A stretch of 64,000 bases of DNA, taken from the NCBI GenBank assembly GCA_021208885.1, contig JAJOJF010000031.1:29143-93142 (forward strand), read 5' to 3'. The notes below the pieces were generated by a model that worked only from the letters and a program-made list of their open reading frames with translations, searched no databases and was not told where the DNA came from. Made by a program: the position numbers and the translations under genes. Shown here piece after piece: positions 52,293 to 61,399 of this stretch. Numbering within the stretch: the stretch's first letter is position 1; each line of letters opens with the position of its first letter. This DNA is from Burkholderiaceae bacterium (GTDB taxonomy: Bacteria; Pseudomonadota; Gammaproteobacteria; Burkholderiales; Burkholderiaceae_B).

Positions 52293-53195
52293 ATGAATAA
52301 AATCAGGCCACCACGCGTAACGTTTAATCAGCTGCGAACGCTTGAGGCTGTCGTGCGGCATGGATCAGTCACGCGTGCTGCCAAGGAACTGCACTTGACC
52401 CAACCTACCGTATCTGCACAGATACAGGACTTGCAGCTATCGCTAGAGGTTGATTTGCTAGAGCCAATCGGACGCGGAATTCGGCCAACAGAAGCTGCGC
52501 AGCTCTTGCGGCAAGCAGCACTCGACATGTTTGCAAGGTGGCAGCTTTTTGAAGAGGATTTGCAGGCTGTTCATGGCTTGGAGCGTGGCACCCTTCGCAT
52601 TGCTGGTGTCACGACCACGGAGTACTTTATTGCAAAGTGGCTGTCTGATTACACAGTGAACCATCCGGGTATTGAGATCGAATTAGCCGTTGAGAACCGG
52701 GATGCCGTGGTTCGGTATTTGACCGATGATGAAATTGAACTCGCGGTCATGATGATGCCACCACAGCATTTGTTGCTCGAGACCTTGCCAGTCATGCATA
52801 ACCCACTCGTGTTGATCGGTCCGATCGATCATCCGTGGGTACATAAAAATCGATTGAACCGCCAAGTTTTGAATGGTGCCCCGTTGCTCATGCGCGAGAG
52901 GGGTTCGGGCACACGTCTAGCAACTGAAGCGTACTTGGACGAGCACAATCTCCAAGCTGATGTTCGCGCCACACTCGGCAGCAACGAGGCAATCAAGCAT
53001 GCGGTTGCAGCAGGGTTGGGTTTGGCGATTGTTTCGCAGCATGCCCTTGCGAATGACCCTGCCAAGGATGGTGTTGCGATTTTGGCCGTAGCCGGTTTCC
53101 CGATCAAGCGGCAATGGCAGCTCGTTTGGCGCAAAGACAGGCGATTGTCATTAGCGGCAAGACGTTTTATCGAGGATGTGCGCAGCCTTTATTAG
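52293..53195 (+). CDS. LysR-family transcriptional regulator (CbbR-like)
   Basis: 300 aa. HTH 'SVTRAAKELHLTQPTVSAQI'; effector domain with 'LRIAGVTTTEYFIAKWL' and 'RERGSGTRLATEAYLDEHNL', the CysB/CbbR branch. Divergent from icd and 122 bp before the TAXI transporter on the same strand, so either could be its target. Confidence 0.9.
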   Translation: MNKIRPPRVTFNQLRTLEAVVRHGSVTRAAKELHLTQPTVSAQIQDLQLSLEVDLLEPIGRGIRPTEAAQLLRQAALDMFARWQLFEEDLQAVHGLERGTLRIAGVTTTEYFIAKWLSDYTVNHPGIEIELAVENRDAVVRYLTDDEIELAVMMMPPQHLLLETLPVMHNPLVLIGPIDHPWVHKNRLNRQVLNGAPLLMRERGSGTRLATEAYLDEHNLQADVRATLGSNEAIKHAVAAGLGLAIVSQHALANDPAKDGVAILAVAGFPIKRQWQLVWRKDRRLSLAARRFIEDVRSLY

Positions 53196-53317
53196 CATAA
53201 ACCCTTAGGGCTAATCGCTATTGAGTCACACCGATACTTGGGGTAAGTTCCTCTGACGGTCGGTAGATTTCGTTGCGCCGCAACCGACAATAACTATTTT
53301 GGATTGTGGAGACAAAC

Positions 53318-54271
53318 ATGAAGCTTATAAAAGCACTAGCCTTTGGGTTTACGCTGGCAGTCGCCGGTGTGGCATCAGCGCAAAATTACTCCATTGCAAC
53401 CGGTGGCACCGGTGGTGTGTATTACCCGATGGGGGGTGGCTTAGCTGCAGTATTGAGCAAGCAAGTGCCTGGCTTAACCGCTACTGCCGAGGTTACCGGT
53501 GGGTCAGTCGATAACTTGAAGCTTGTTGGTTCGGACACGCCGTACCTCGGATTCTCTATGGCAGACGCTGCCAAGGATGCTGTCGAGGGTCAGGGAAAAT
53601 TCAGTGGTCGCAAGATTGACGCGCAAACGCTGCTCGTTCTGTACCCGAACCGCATGCATATCGTCACCACAGAAGCGTCTGGTATTAAAAGTCTGCAGGA
53701 CTTAAAGGGCAAGCGCATCAGTACAGGCAGCCCCGGTAGCGCAACGGAAGTGATGGCATTCCGCGTGCTTGAAGCTGCCGGTATCGATAAAGACAAGGAT
53801 GTTACGCGCGAGCGCCTCGGTGCTGCGGAATCAGTCAATGCCATGAAAGACCGCAAAATCGAGGCCTTTTTCTGGGTAGGGGGCTTGCCAACTGCTGCCG
53901 TCACCGATCTTGCTAACACACCGGGCACCAAGATTGTCATGATTGATCATGCCGATACAGTGCCAAAGATGAACGCAAAATACGGCAATCTATATTTTGA
54001 GGACGTGATTCCGAAGGCGACATACGCTGGCATGGAAGCGGACAATAAGAATGCCTCAGTCTCCAATATTCTCGTTGTCAATGCCAACATGCCAGAGGAT
54101 GAGGCCTACAAGATTGTCAAGGCAGTGTTTGACAACATGCCTGAGTTGCTGAACACGCACCGTGAGTTCGGTAGTGTCAAGCTAGAGAACCAGAAAGCTG
54201 CAGCGACACCCCTGCCATTTCACCCTGGCGCATTGAAGTATTTCAAAGAGCAAGGTATCAGTGTTCAGTAA
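53318..54271 (+). CDS. TAXI-family TRAP solute-binding protein
   Basis: 317 aa from ATG 53318 (MKLIKALAFG), GGAGA upstream, signal peptide to VASAQ. The TAXI signature is 'SIATGGTGGVYYPMGGGLA'; 'LKGKRISTGSPGSATEVMAF' is the second conserved block. Binds an organic acid or amino acid for the fused permease downstream. Confidence 0.93.
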   Translation: MKLIKALAFGFTLAVAGVASAQNYSIATGGTGGVYYPMGGGLAAVLSKQVPGLTATAEVTGGSVDNLKLVGSDTPYLGFSMADAAKDAVEGQGKFSGRKIDAQTLLVLYPNRMHIVTTEASGIKSLQDLKGKRISTGSPGSATEVMAFRVLEAAGIDKDKDVTRERLGAAESVNAMKDRKIEAFFWVGGLPTAAVTDLANTPGTKIVMIDHADTVPKMNAKYGNLYFEDVIPKATYAGMEADNKNASVSNILVVNANMPEDEAYKIVKAVFDNMPELLNTHREFGSVKLENQKAAATPLPFHPGALKYFKEQGISVQ

Positions 54272-54282
54272 ACACCAGGCTA

Positions 54283-54305
54283 GAGTCAGCAGGCATTGCT
54301 GACTC
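54283..54305. repeat. Perfect 9-bp hairpin between TAXI binding protein and permease
   Basis: GAGTCAGCA and TGCTGACTC with a five-base loop, 11 bp after the stop. No T-run follows. Likely limits read-through or protects the upstream mRNA so that the binding protein is made in excess. Confidence 0.55.
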
Positions 54306-54393
54306 GATACCCCATGATTGTCCGAGCAGGCCGCGCTGACCAGCGGCTTGCTTAGGCTTCGCTTTTCTGATTAGTTAGCGACGGCGCGATCTC

Positions 54394-56409
54394 ATGACTG
54401 ATTCACACATCGATAGCGACACCCGGAAAAAACTCGAAGAACTGGTTCGTCAAGAAGAGGGTGAGACTAGCAATTACGCTGGGATACTGGCTGTATTTTT
54501 GACGATTTGTGCCGTGGGCATGTCGCTATTTCATCTCTATGCAGCCTATGAGATCGTGCCGACACAGTATTTAAGAACCATTCATCTGGCGCTCGTTCTG
54601 TTTCTGGTGTTTCTGATGTTTCCAGCTGCTACGCGTTACCGCAACCGCTTGATGTGGTGGGATGTGGTGATTGCGTTGTTGGCCCTTTACATTGCCTACT
54701 ACGCGCTAAGTGGCGGCGATGACTTTACAGATCGAAACACTCACCCTTTGCCCCTTGACATCGTCATGGGCGGCATGTTGATCCTCACGATTCTGGAAGC
54801 CATGCGACGCACCAACGGAATGGTGTTGGTAACAGTTACGGTCTTGTTTATTTTGTATGCGCTTTTTGGTAATTATCTGCCTGAGCCATGGACTCATAAA
54901 GGCTACGACTTGGGTCGGTTTGTTGGTTTTATGTACATGACCCTTGAAGGCATCTACGGCACGGCGCTCGATGTGTCAGCCACGTTGATTATCTTGTTCA
55001 CGATATTTGGTGCATTTCTGCAATATACCGGTGCTGGTAAGTTTTTTATTGATTTTTCGTTTTCTGCCATGGGTGGCAAGTCTTCGGGTGTTGGGCGCAC
55101 CATCGTGTTGTCGTCGTTTTTGCTTGGTGGGCCGTCCGGGTCTGGCGTGGCAACGACTGTCACAGTGGGGTCGGTCGCGGCACCGATGCTTGATAAAGTG
55201 GGATACAACAAAAACGCTGCTGGCGGATTGTTGGCTGCAGGCGGACTGGGCGCGATTATCTCTCCGCCTGTGCTTGGGGCAGCAGCGTTTTTGATTGCCG
55301 ACTTTCTCAAAATTTCCTATCTCGATGTCCTGCTGATGGCGACCATCCCGACGTTTTTGTTTTATCTCGGGTTGTTTGTCATGGTTGCGATTGACGTACG
55401 CAAGTACAGCATGAAGGAGATGACCTTTAGTGCAGCCGAGAGTGCGTGGTCACTTGCGAAAAAATACTGGTACCACTTTTTCTCGCTCATTTCGATTGTC
55501 CTCTTTATGTTGATTGGCTTTTCCCCAATCATGTCGGTTTTTTGGGCGACGCTGGTCTCAGCAGCCACAAGCATGTTGCGCTCAGACACGGCCGTACTCT
55601 CATATGACTGGCTGCGGGGCAAGCAGCCATTTATCAAAGGCTTTTATGACTCCAAGCTGATCAAGGCACTTTCTAATGGTTCGTTTGGTGTGTTGTCGAT
55701 TGCGGTGACTTGTGCGGGTGCGGGCTTGATTGTAGGTACGGTGACCCTGACAGGCCTTGGCTTGAAGTTCAGCTCAATCGTGATTGACTATGCGGGTGGC
55801 TCACTGTTGTTGACGGCAATCTACACGTCCCTCGTTGTCTGGATTGTCGGTCTGGCCGTGCCGGTAACGGCCTCCTACATCATTTGCGCCGTGATTGCTG
55901 CGCCGGCTCTCATTAATCTCGGTGTGCCAGACTTTGCAGCACACATGTTTATTTTCTACTATGCCGTGCTGTCGGAAGTCTCGCCGCCGACCGCTTTGTC
56001 ACCCTTTGCTGCAGCTGCCATTTGCAAGGGCGACCCCTACAAAACAACCATGCAAACCTGGAAGTACGTGGCACCAGCCATACTCGTGCCCTTTATGTTT
56101 GTCCTGGGCGATGAAGGAACGAGCCTTTTGCTGATGGGGTCAACTTCAGCGCTGGCCAATGCTGACTGGCTGCAGATTGGCTGGATTACTTTGACAGCGA
56201 CTGTCGGCATTATTTGTCTGGCCGGCGGCTTGCAGGGCTGGTTTGTGGAGAAAGCCAGTGCACTTGAGAGGACGATTCTTGTGCTTTCGGGTGTCGCGCT
56301 GACATATCCGGCTACGGAGGCTGATATGTTTGGTTTTGGTGGGTTTGCGTTGGTGCTGGTTTACCAGTGGGTTAAGCATCGTAAGCGCGGATTGCCAACA
56401 GCAACTTAG
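54394..56409 (+). CDS. TRAP transporter fused permease (DctQM, TAXI type)
   Basis: 671 aa with about 16-18 membrane helices: an N-terminal DctQ-like four-helix part joined to a DctM-like part. Landmarks are 'GGPSGSGVATTVTVGSVAAP', 'GGLGAIISPPVLGAAAFLIA' and 'LSEVSPPTALSPFAAAAICK'. Partner of the TAXI binding protein upstream. The C-terminus has an added region after the usual end, with three more helices. Confidence 0.93.
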   Translation: MTDSHIDSDTRKKLEELVRQEEGETSNYAGILAVFLTICAVGMSLFHLYAAYEIVPTQYLRTIHLALVLFLVFLMFPAATRYRNRLMWWDVVIALLALYIAYYALSGGDDFTDRNTHPLPLDIVMGGMLILTILEAMRRTNGMVLVTVTVLFILYALFGNYLPEPWTHKGYDLGRFVGFMYMTLEGIYGTALDVSATLIILFTIFGAFLQYTGAGKFFIDFSFSAMGGKSSGVGRTIVLSSFLLGGPSGSGVATTVTVGSVAAPMLDKVGYNKNAAGGLLAAGGLGAIISPPVLGAAAFLIADFLKISYLDVLLMATIPTFLFYLGLFVMVAIDVRKYSMKEMTFSAAESAWSLAKKYWYHFFSLISIVLFMLIGFSPIMSVFWATLVSAATSMLRSDTAVLSYDWLRGKQPFIKGFYDSKLIKALSNGSFGVLSIAVTCAGAGLIVGTVTLTGLGLKFSSIVIDYAGGSLLLTAIYTSLVVWIVGLAVPVTASYIICAVIAAPALINLGVPDFAAHMFIFYYAVLSEVSPPTALSPFAAAAICKGDPYKTTMQTWKYVAPAILVPFMFVLGDEGTSLLLMGSTSALANADWLQIGWITLTATVGIICLAGGLQGWFVEKASALERTILVLSGVALTYPATEADMFGFGGFALVLVYQWVKHRKRGLPTAT

Positions 56410-56771
56410 CTTGTTGACGTTGGCAGTCAAGCCGATGTCAGATCAGGCTAGCAATGTAGATGCTAGAGTTAAGGCGTGAGGTATCTGGCGCCTTTCGTCA
56501 TCTCTATTTGCACCAAAGCTCAGCAGCTGAATGCTGTTGTTGATTCGGTGGAACCGACCGGCTGCGACATCATATTGGGCCTTGCTTGTATGGAATGTCT
56601 TTTTAGGGCAGCCCCAGCAGGACATGCTTGAACGAGCGCACCCTCATTGCTTTGATCGGTATTGAATGCGTGGCATTAATCTTTCGCAATAGAGACGGGT
56701 GATTCGATTGTCAATGAGCGATGCTGGACTCAGAATAGATTCTCTGAGCCATTGTTCAATTTTGACAAACC
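56410..56771. other. 362-bp intergenic region, no gene recognised
   Basis: Between the TAXI permease and the P-type ATPase. One 60-codon minus-strand frame (56443-56625) exists but has no recognisable homology, no good start and no support. No hairpin with a T-run was seen. It probably holds the promoter of the ATPase gene. Confidence 0.5.
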
Positions 56772-59234
56772 ATGCAACGATATCTGCCCAGTGACCCCTT
56801 GATTGACACGTCACACCTGCCTATTGGTCTTAGCCAACGCCAGGTCGCAGAGCAACGTGCGCGTTACGGGTTCAATGATGTTCTCGGAGCTGCCTCATCT
56901 GCGTGGCGAGACCTTGTGCGCGACACTCTGCGTGACCCGATGATCTGGTTTCTGGTTGTTACATCGTTGTTGTTTTTAACTGTCGGGGATTATCTGCAAG
57001 CTGGCATTGTTGCTGTGGCACTTTTGCCGATCATGGGCATGGATGCTTTTTTGCATCGCCGCACCCAGATTTCGACGGCGACCCTTGCCAGGCGACTGTC
57101 GAGCACAGCTTGCGTGCTGCGTGATGGTCAGATACAGGAAGTCAGAGCCGCTGACTTGGTTCCTGGTGACATCGTTAATCTCAAGGCGAATGATTTTGTG
57201 CCAGCTGACTTGGTGATCGTTGCAGGTCATTCGCTGCAGATTGACGAATCACCTTTAACTGGCGAGGCGCTGCCCATCAGAAAATCGGCTATTCGTGAGT
57301 TCCCAGCACTGTCGGGCAGCCGTCGCATCGCCTCTGAGCATTGGGCTTATGCGGGAACTCGCGTGCTGATGGGAATGGCCCAAGCCCTTGTGGTCCAGAC
57401 GGGACAAACGACGGCATATGGCGAAATCGTTAGACTGGCACGCGTCGGTAGCCAAGGACAAACGCCCTTGCAAAAGGCGATGATGTCGCTAACCAAAAAA
57501 TTGCTAATAGCCGCGCTGGTGTTTTGCGTGGCGCTTGGTGTAGCCCGACTTATTCAAGGGCACGGTTGGGTTGACGCCACCATTAGTGCTCTGACCTTGG
57601 CTATCGCGGCCTTGCCAGAAGAGTTTCCCGTGGTTTTTGCGTTTTTTCTTGGGATCGGTGTCTATCGGCTGGCACAACAGCAAGCATTGGTCAGGCGTGC
57701 TGTGGTGGTCGAGAACATTGGGCGCATTAGCTGCATCTGTTCCGACAAAACCGGCACCCTGACTGAAGGGCGTCTAAAGCTAGCGCATGAATTGGTTGCA
57801 GATGGTATCGACCATGACACGCTCACACAGGCTGCCGCGCTTGCATCAAGACAGGAAAGTCAGGATCCCCTGGATATGGCTTTGCTTGCAGCGATTGCTA
57901 AGCCCCAGATGCAGGTTTTAGTTACCTTTCCGTTTTCTGAGGAACGTCGACGTGAGACAACCCTGGTTTGGCAATCGGACAAAAGCATACTGGCTTGCGT
58001 CAAGGGAGCTCCTGAGACGGTGCTAGCGATGTGCAGCCTGGATCACCAGCAAAAACAATACTGGGAAAGTCAAGCTCTGGAGTTCGCATCCTCTGGCCAC
58101 AAGGTGATTGGGTTTGCCCAGCGACAAGTCGAGAGAGCAGCGTGCCAAGGCGGAGAGCCGACCGAGGGGTATACGTTTCTCGGCTTAATGGCATTTGAGG
58201 ATCCCGTGCGGGCCGGTGCTAAAGAGGCTGTTCAGGCCGCTCAGGAGGCGGGCATACGCGTCATCATGGTCACGGGTGACCATCAGGCGACGGCTACAGC
58301 AATTGCTCGTGAGCTCGGAATAGGGTCGACCCATGAGCCAGTTGTGGTTCGGGGCGAAGCACTCGATAGCAGCAAGTTCAATGACATCGATGTTCTAGCC
58401 CGGGCAACCCCCGCGCAGAAACTCAAACTCGTAAGATCATTACGCGAACAGGGCGAGATTGTTGCCGTGACGGGTGATGGTGTCAACGATGTGCCAGCAC
58501 TCAAAGGCTCAGATATTGGTATTGCGATGGGTGAACGAGGAACTCAGGCCGCGCGGGAAATCGCGTCGATCGTATTGCTCGACGACAACTTTCGAACAAT
58601 TGTGCGTGCGATTGCACAAGGGCGACAACTGTTTGTGAACTTACAGATAAGTTTTGCCTACTTGTTGATGGTGCACTTGCCGTTGGTGGTGACTGCGGCT
58701 TGGATCCCGCTGGCAGGCTATCCTCTGCTTTACTTGCCGGTGCATATTGTTTGGCTGGAACTGATCATTCATCCGACCGCATTGCTTGCATTTCAGCAGC
58801 GCGCTGATACCCATCGTCTGGCGTTTTCAGGTTCCCGTTTAAGCGAGTCGAGATTTTTTGACTGGCAGCAGTGGTGCTTGATTATTCTGGTGGCAATGAT
58901 TGTCACAGTCGTCATGTTATTGGTGTATGTTCAAAGCGAAAGTGGCACGACCAACATCGAGCATGCCAGAGCAGTTGCACTCGCAACGCTGGTTATATCA
59001 AGCCTTGGGATAACAGCGGGGTTAAGTAGGCTGAAGACTCGGGCAGCCTCGGTCATTGTGGCCTGCGTGACAATGACACTGGTTGTAATGCTGCAGTCGC
59101 CATTGGGTCTGACACTACTGCAGATTCAGGCCTTGCATGGTATTGATTGGCTTATCGTGCTGACAACCGGAGTCATTGTTGGTGTACTTGCTCAGTGGTT
59201 CTCGCGCCGGTCCCATGGCAAGCGCGACAGTTGA
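56772..59234 (+). CDS. P-type cation-translocating ATPase
   Basis: 820 aa. Phosphorylation site D325-K-T-G-T-L-T-E-G; actuator loop 'LTGEALPIRKS' with TGE; nucleotide domain 'VKGAPETVLAMC'; hinge 'VTGDGVNDVPALKGSDIGIA'. About ten helices, the layout of type II/III pumps. Helix 4 reads PEEFP (from residue 282) in place of PEGLP or PVGLP, and there is no N-terminal heavy-metal domain. The cation is not evident; Ca, Mg or H are all possible. A His-rich small protein is encoded 130 bp downstream. Confidence 0.9.
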   Translation: MQRYLPSDPLIDTSHLPIGLSQRQVAEQRARYGFNDVLGAASSAWRDLVRDTLRDPMIWFLVVTSLLFLTVGDYLQAGIVAVALLPIMGMDAFLHRRTQISTATLARRLSSTACVLRDGQIQEVRAADLVPGDIVNLKANDFVPADLVIVAGHSLQIDESPLTGEALPIRKSAIREFPALSGSRRIASEHWAYAGTRVLMGMAQALVVQTGQTTAYGEIVRLARVGSQGQTPLQKAMMSLTKKLLIAALVFCVALGVARLIQGHGWVDATISALTLAIAALPEEFPVVFAFFLGIGVYRLAQQQALVRRAVVVENIGRISCICSDKTGTLTEGRLKLAHELVADGIDHDTLTQAAALASRQESQDPLDMALLAAIAKPQMQVLVTFPFSEERRRETTLVWQSDKSILACVKGAPETVLAMCSLDHQQKQYWESQALEFASSGHKVIGFAQRQVERAACQGGEPTEGYTFLGLMAFEDPVRAGAKEAVQAAQEAGIRVIMVTGDHQATATAIARELGIGSTHEPVVVRGEALDSSKFNDIDVLARATPAQKLKLVRSLREQGEIVAVTGDGVNDVPALKGSDIGIAMGERGTQAAREIASIVLLDDNFRTIVRAIAQGRQLFVNLQISFAYLLMVHLPLVVTAAWIPLAGYPLLYLPVHIVWLELIIHPTALLAFQQRADTHRLAFSGSRLSESRFFDWQQWCLIILVAMIVTVVMLLVYVQSESGTTNIEHARAVALATLVISSLGITAGLSRLKTRAASVIVACVTMTLVVMLQSPLGLTLLQIQALHGIDWLIVLTTGVIVGVLAQWFSRRSHGKRDS

Positions 59235-59364
59235 ATCGGGTCAATTTCCTATCATGCTTCTACATCTAGAATGCTTCACTGTACATGAAAGCCACTTTGC
59301 ACTAGGATAAGGCCACCGCGTGCCGATGTCGGCTGCGTGTTCATGCCAAAGCTAATTGAAATCC

Positions 59365-59718
59365 ATGACGTCTCGGACTTACCGAAGTTGCATATTGTTA
59401 GTTCTTGCGTGGTTGATTGCATTTCAATCATTGGTTGCAGTTGACCACGATCACGCGAATTTAGCGATCAGTGCTCAGGTCGATGAGCATCACCATCATC
59501 ACCAGACTTCCTTTTCTATTCCGACGTCTGCGCCAATACCCCATTCGGTTTCTGACCTCCTTCACTCTCATCATGTTGGTCACAGTCATTTCGTTTTTCT
59601 CCTGGTAGCTGTGACTGCGATTGTCGTTTTTTGCACCATCAACCGGATCAGGCCTGTTCAGTTCCAGTTGCCAGCCAGCGCGCAGGTAAAAGCCCTTTTT
59701 CGGCCGCCTAGATCCTGA
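59365..59718 (+). CDS. Small His-rich membrane protein
   Basis: 117 aa from ATG 59365 (MTSRTYRS). A signal-anchor-like helix (about 8-27), a periplasmic stretch with HDH, five consecutive His (EHHHHHQ) and LLHSHH/GHSH, then a second helix (about 77-95) and a basic tail. Thirteen histidines in total suggest metal binding or sensing. Not recognised as a named family. It may be linked to the P-type ATPase before it, but separate transcription is possible. Confidence 0.65.
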   Translation: MTSRTYRSCILLVLAWLIAFQSLVAVDHDHANLAISAQVDEHHHHHQTSFSIPTSAPIPHSVSDLLHSHHVGHSHFVFLLVAVTAIVVFCTINRIRPVQFQLPASAQVKALFRPPRS

Positions 59719-59741
59719 TTTCCTTTTGATTGATGAATAAG

Positions 59742-59761
59742 CCCGCAGGATGACTCGCGGG
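59742..59761 (+). terminator. Weak hairpin after the His-rich gene
   Basis: CCCGC and GCGGG arms with a ten-base loop, followed by ATTTT. Five base pairs only; a possible weak terminator. Confidence 0.35.
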
Positions 59762-59793
59762 ATTTTGGTTGGTGTTCAACAAAAGGGATAGTT

Positions 59794-60822
59794 ATGGTGG
59801 TAAAAATTAACCGCTCGGATGATTCTCCAGAGACAAAAGCGATCGACGTGTCATATCGCGCCACAACGAACGACACAAAACCCACAGTCAGCATTGTTTG
59901 TCCCTTCTACAACGAGTCTGGGATTGTGCATGCTTTTTACGCTGCGTTGCGCGACAAATTGGATCAGTTGCCGGATTATCTCTTTGAGATCGTCTGTGTT
60001 GACGATGGTAGCAGCGACCAGACACTCGATGAGCTTTTGGAGTTATCTGCGCAAGACAGACGCATCAGGGTGGTCGAGCTGAGCCGGAATTTTGGCAAGG
60101 AAGCGGCACTGTCAGCGGGTCTGGATGTTGCGCGAGGTGACTTTGTCATCACGATTGATGCAGATCTACAAGACCCGCCTGAGCTGATCAGGCAATTGCT
60201 AGAGGCCCGCAACGAAAGTGATGCTGATGTTGTGCTAGCCCAGCGAATTGATCGTCGACATGACAGTCGCGCCAAACGAGCAACTGCCAGTGCCTATTAC
60301 AGCGTTCATAATTGGCTGTCACCGGTAAAAATCCCCCGAAATGTTGGTGATTGTCGACTGATGACCAGGCAAGTCGTGGAGGCTTTGTCCGGCTTGCCCG
60401 AGACCCAACGCTTCATGAAAGGGCTCTTTGCTTGGGTGGGTTTTCGGACGGTCGCAATCGAGTACCAGCGGGAACCAAGATTTTCTGGGCGATCGAAATT
60501 CTCCTGGCGGCGACTATGGAACTTCGGCATAGAAGGCATCACCAGCTTTAGCACCCTTCCGTTGCGCATCTGGATGTATATCGGTATGACGGGCGCTTTC
60601 GTCACACTTTGTTATGCCGTCTATTTCGTGTTTCGCACGCTGATGCATGGTGTGGATGTGCCTGGCTATGCTTCGCTGTTGGTGTCTATTTTGTTTTTTG
60701 GGAGCTTGCAGCTAATTGGGCTGGGTGTGTTGGGTGAGTATGTTGGTCGAATTTATACCGAATCGAAACGGCGGCCTACTTATCTCGTGCGCAAAATACA
60801 CGGACTAGAGCGCAAGAGCTGA
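59794..60822 (+). CDS. GtrB/DPM1-like family 2 glycosyltransferase
   Basis: 342 aa. GT2 domain with 'SIVCPFYNESGIVHAFYAAL', 'IVCVDDGSSDQTLDELLELS', and DxD in 'ITIDADLQDPPELI'; 'ELSRNFGKEAALSAGLDVA' is typical of bactoprenol-phosphate glycosyltransferases. Two C-terminal helices ('LPLRIWMYIGMTGAFVTLCY' and 'LLVSILFFGSLQLIGLGVLG'). Likely loads a sugar on undecaprenyl phosphate. No GtrA flippase is encoded next to it. Confidence 0.88.
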   Translation: MVVKINRSDDSPETKAIDVSYRATTNDTKPTVSIVCPFYNESGIVHAFYAALRDKLDQLPDYLFEIVCVDDGSSDQTLDELLELSAQDRRIRVVELSRNFGKEAALSAGLDVARGDFVITIDADLQDPPELIRQLLEARNESDADVVLAQRIDRRHDSRAKRATASAYYSVHNWLSPVKIPRNVGDCRLMTRQVVEALSGLPETQRFMKGLFAWVGFRTVAIEYQREPRFSGRSKFSWRRLWNFGIEGITSFSTLPLRIWMYIGMTGAFVTLCYAVYFVFRTLMHGVDVPGYASLLVSILFFGSLQLIGLGVLGEYVGRIYTESKRRPTYLVRKIHGLERKS

Positions 60823-60824
60823 TT

Positions 60825-61043
60825 TATGGCAATTGCAAACCCGTCATGAAACTCGATGAAGCCCATCGTTTTCTCAGAGATCAAATGGGCAACACGCTCA
60901 CCCATCACTGCCTCTGGATAAACCACGTGGTGAGCACCAATACGTTTAGCGATTTGGCCATTGGCATTATTTGTGGCCTTAACCCAAATATCTATGATTC
61001 CAAGCTCTACCATGGCCATTACGGTCAAGAGGCTAGCTGACAA
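60825..61043 (-). pseudogene. Remnant of ktrA (TrkA-N type potassium-uptake regulator)
   Basis: About 73 codons match the second half of KtrA's nucleotide domain and linker: 'ELGIIDIWVKATNNANGQIA', 'RIGAHHVVYPEAVMGERVAH' and 'MGFIEFHDGFAI'. The N-terminal Rossmann motif GxGxxG and the rest of the protein are gone. It lies directly after the ktrB remnant in the normal B-A order and runs into the end of the glycosyltransferase gene. Confidence 0.75.
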
Positions 61044-61047
61044 ATTG

Positions 61048-61374
61048 TTACCGATTCCGATAATTGGTTTCTCTATCCTCAGGGTGGCGATCGCCGCGGG
61101 CCAAGGATCCGGTGGCCAAGGCTGCGGCGACCGTGATTTTGCCGACGCAACCGATGACGATGATTACAGCCAGTGTTAGTTGGGCAATTGGGGGCAAATT
61201 CGCAGTGATGCCAGTCGATAGGCTTACAGTGGCGAATGCAGAAATCACCTCAAAAGCTTGTGGGCGCATCAAAGGAATTGTGCCTAGCAAGATGGCACCC
61301 ACAAAACCGAGCACCACAATGCGGGTTGCGTGCATGGGTACTGTTTTGTCAAGAAATCGAAACAATAGTACCGC
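61048..61374 (-). pseudogene. Remnant of ktrB (potassium-uptake channel subunit)
   Basis: The last quarter of a KtrB/TrkH channel: 'FEVISAFATVSLSTGITANL' is the fourth pore loop, and 'GCVGKITVAAAL' the following helix (GRVGTIT in intact proteins). In the pore loop the selectivity glycine of V-G-L-S-T-G is serine, a sign of decay. Upstream it is fused to unrelated codons at the end of the patatin-like gene; most of the channel is missing. Confidence 0.75.
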
Positions 61375-61399
61375 TATGGCGCAGCGCCCATGGCCCGAT

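Noticed and set aside
54954..55310. A 118-codon frame antisense to the TAXI permease
   Set aside because: Mirror of a hydrophobic coding region; the sense strand has the full family motifs.
56443..56625. A 60-codon minus-strand frame in the gap before the P-type ATPase
   Set aside because: No recognisable motif, no supporting start, and low-complexity residue use; not called as a gene.
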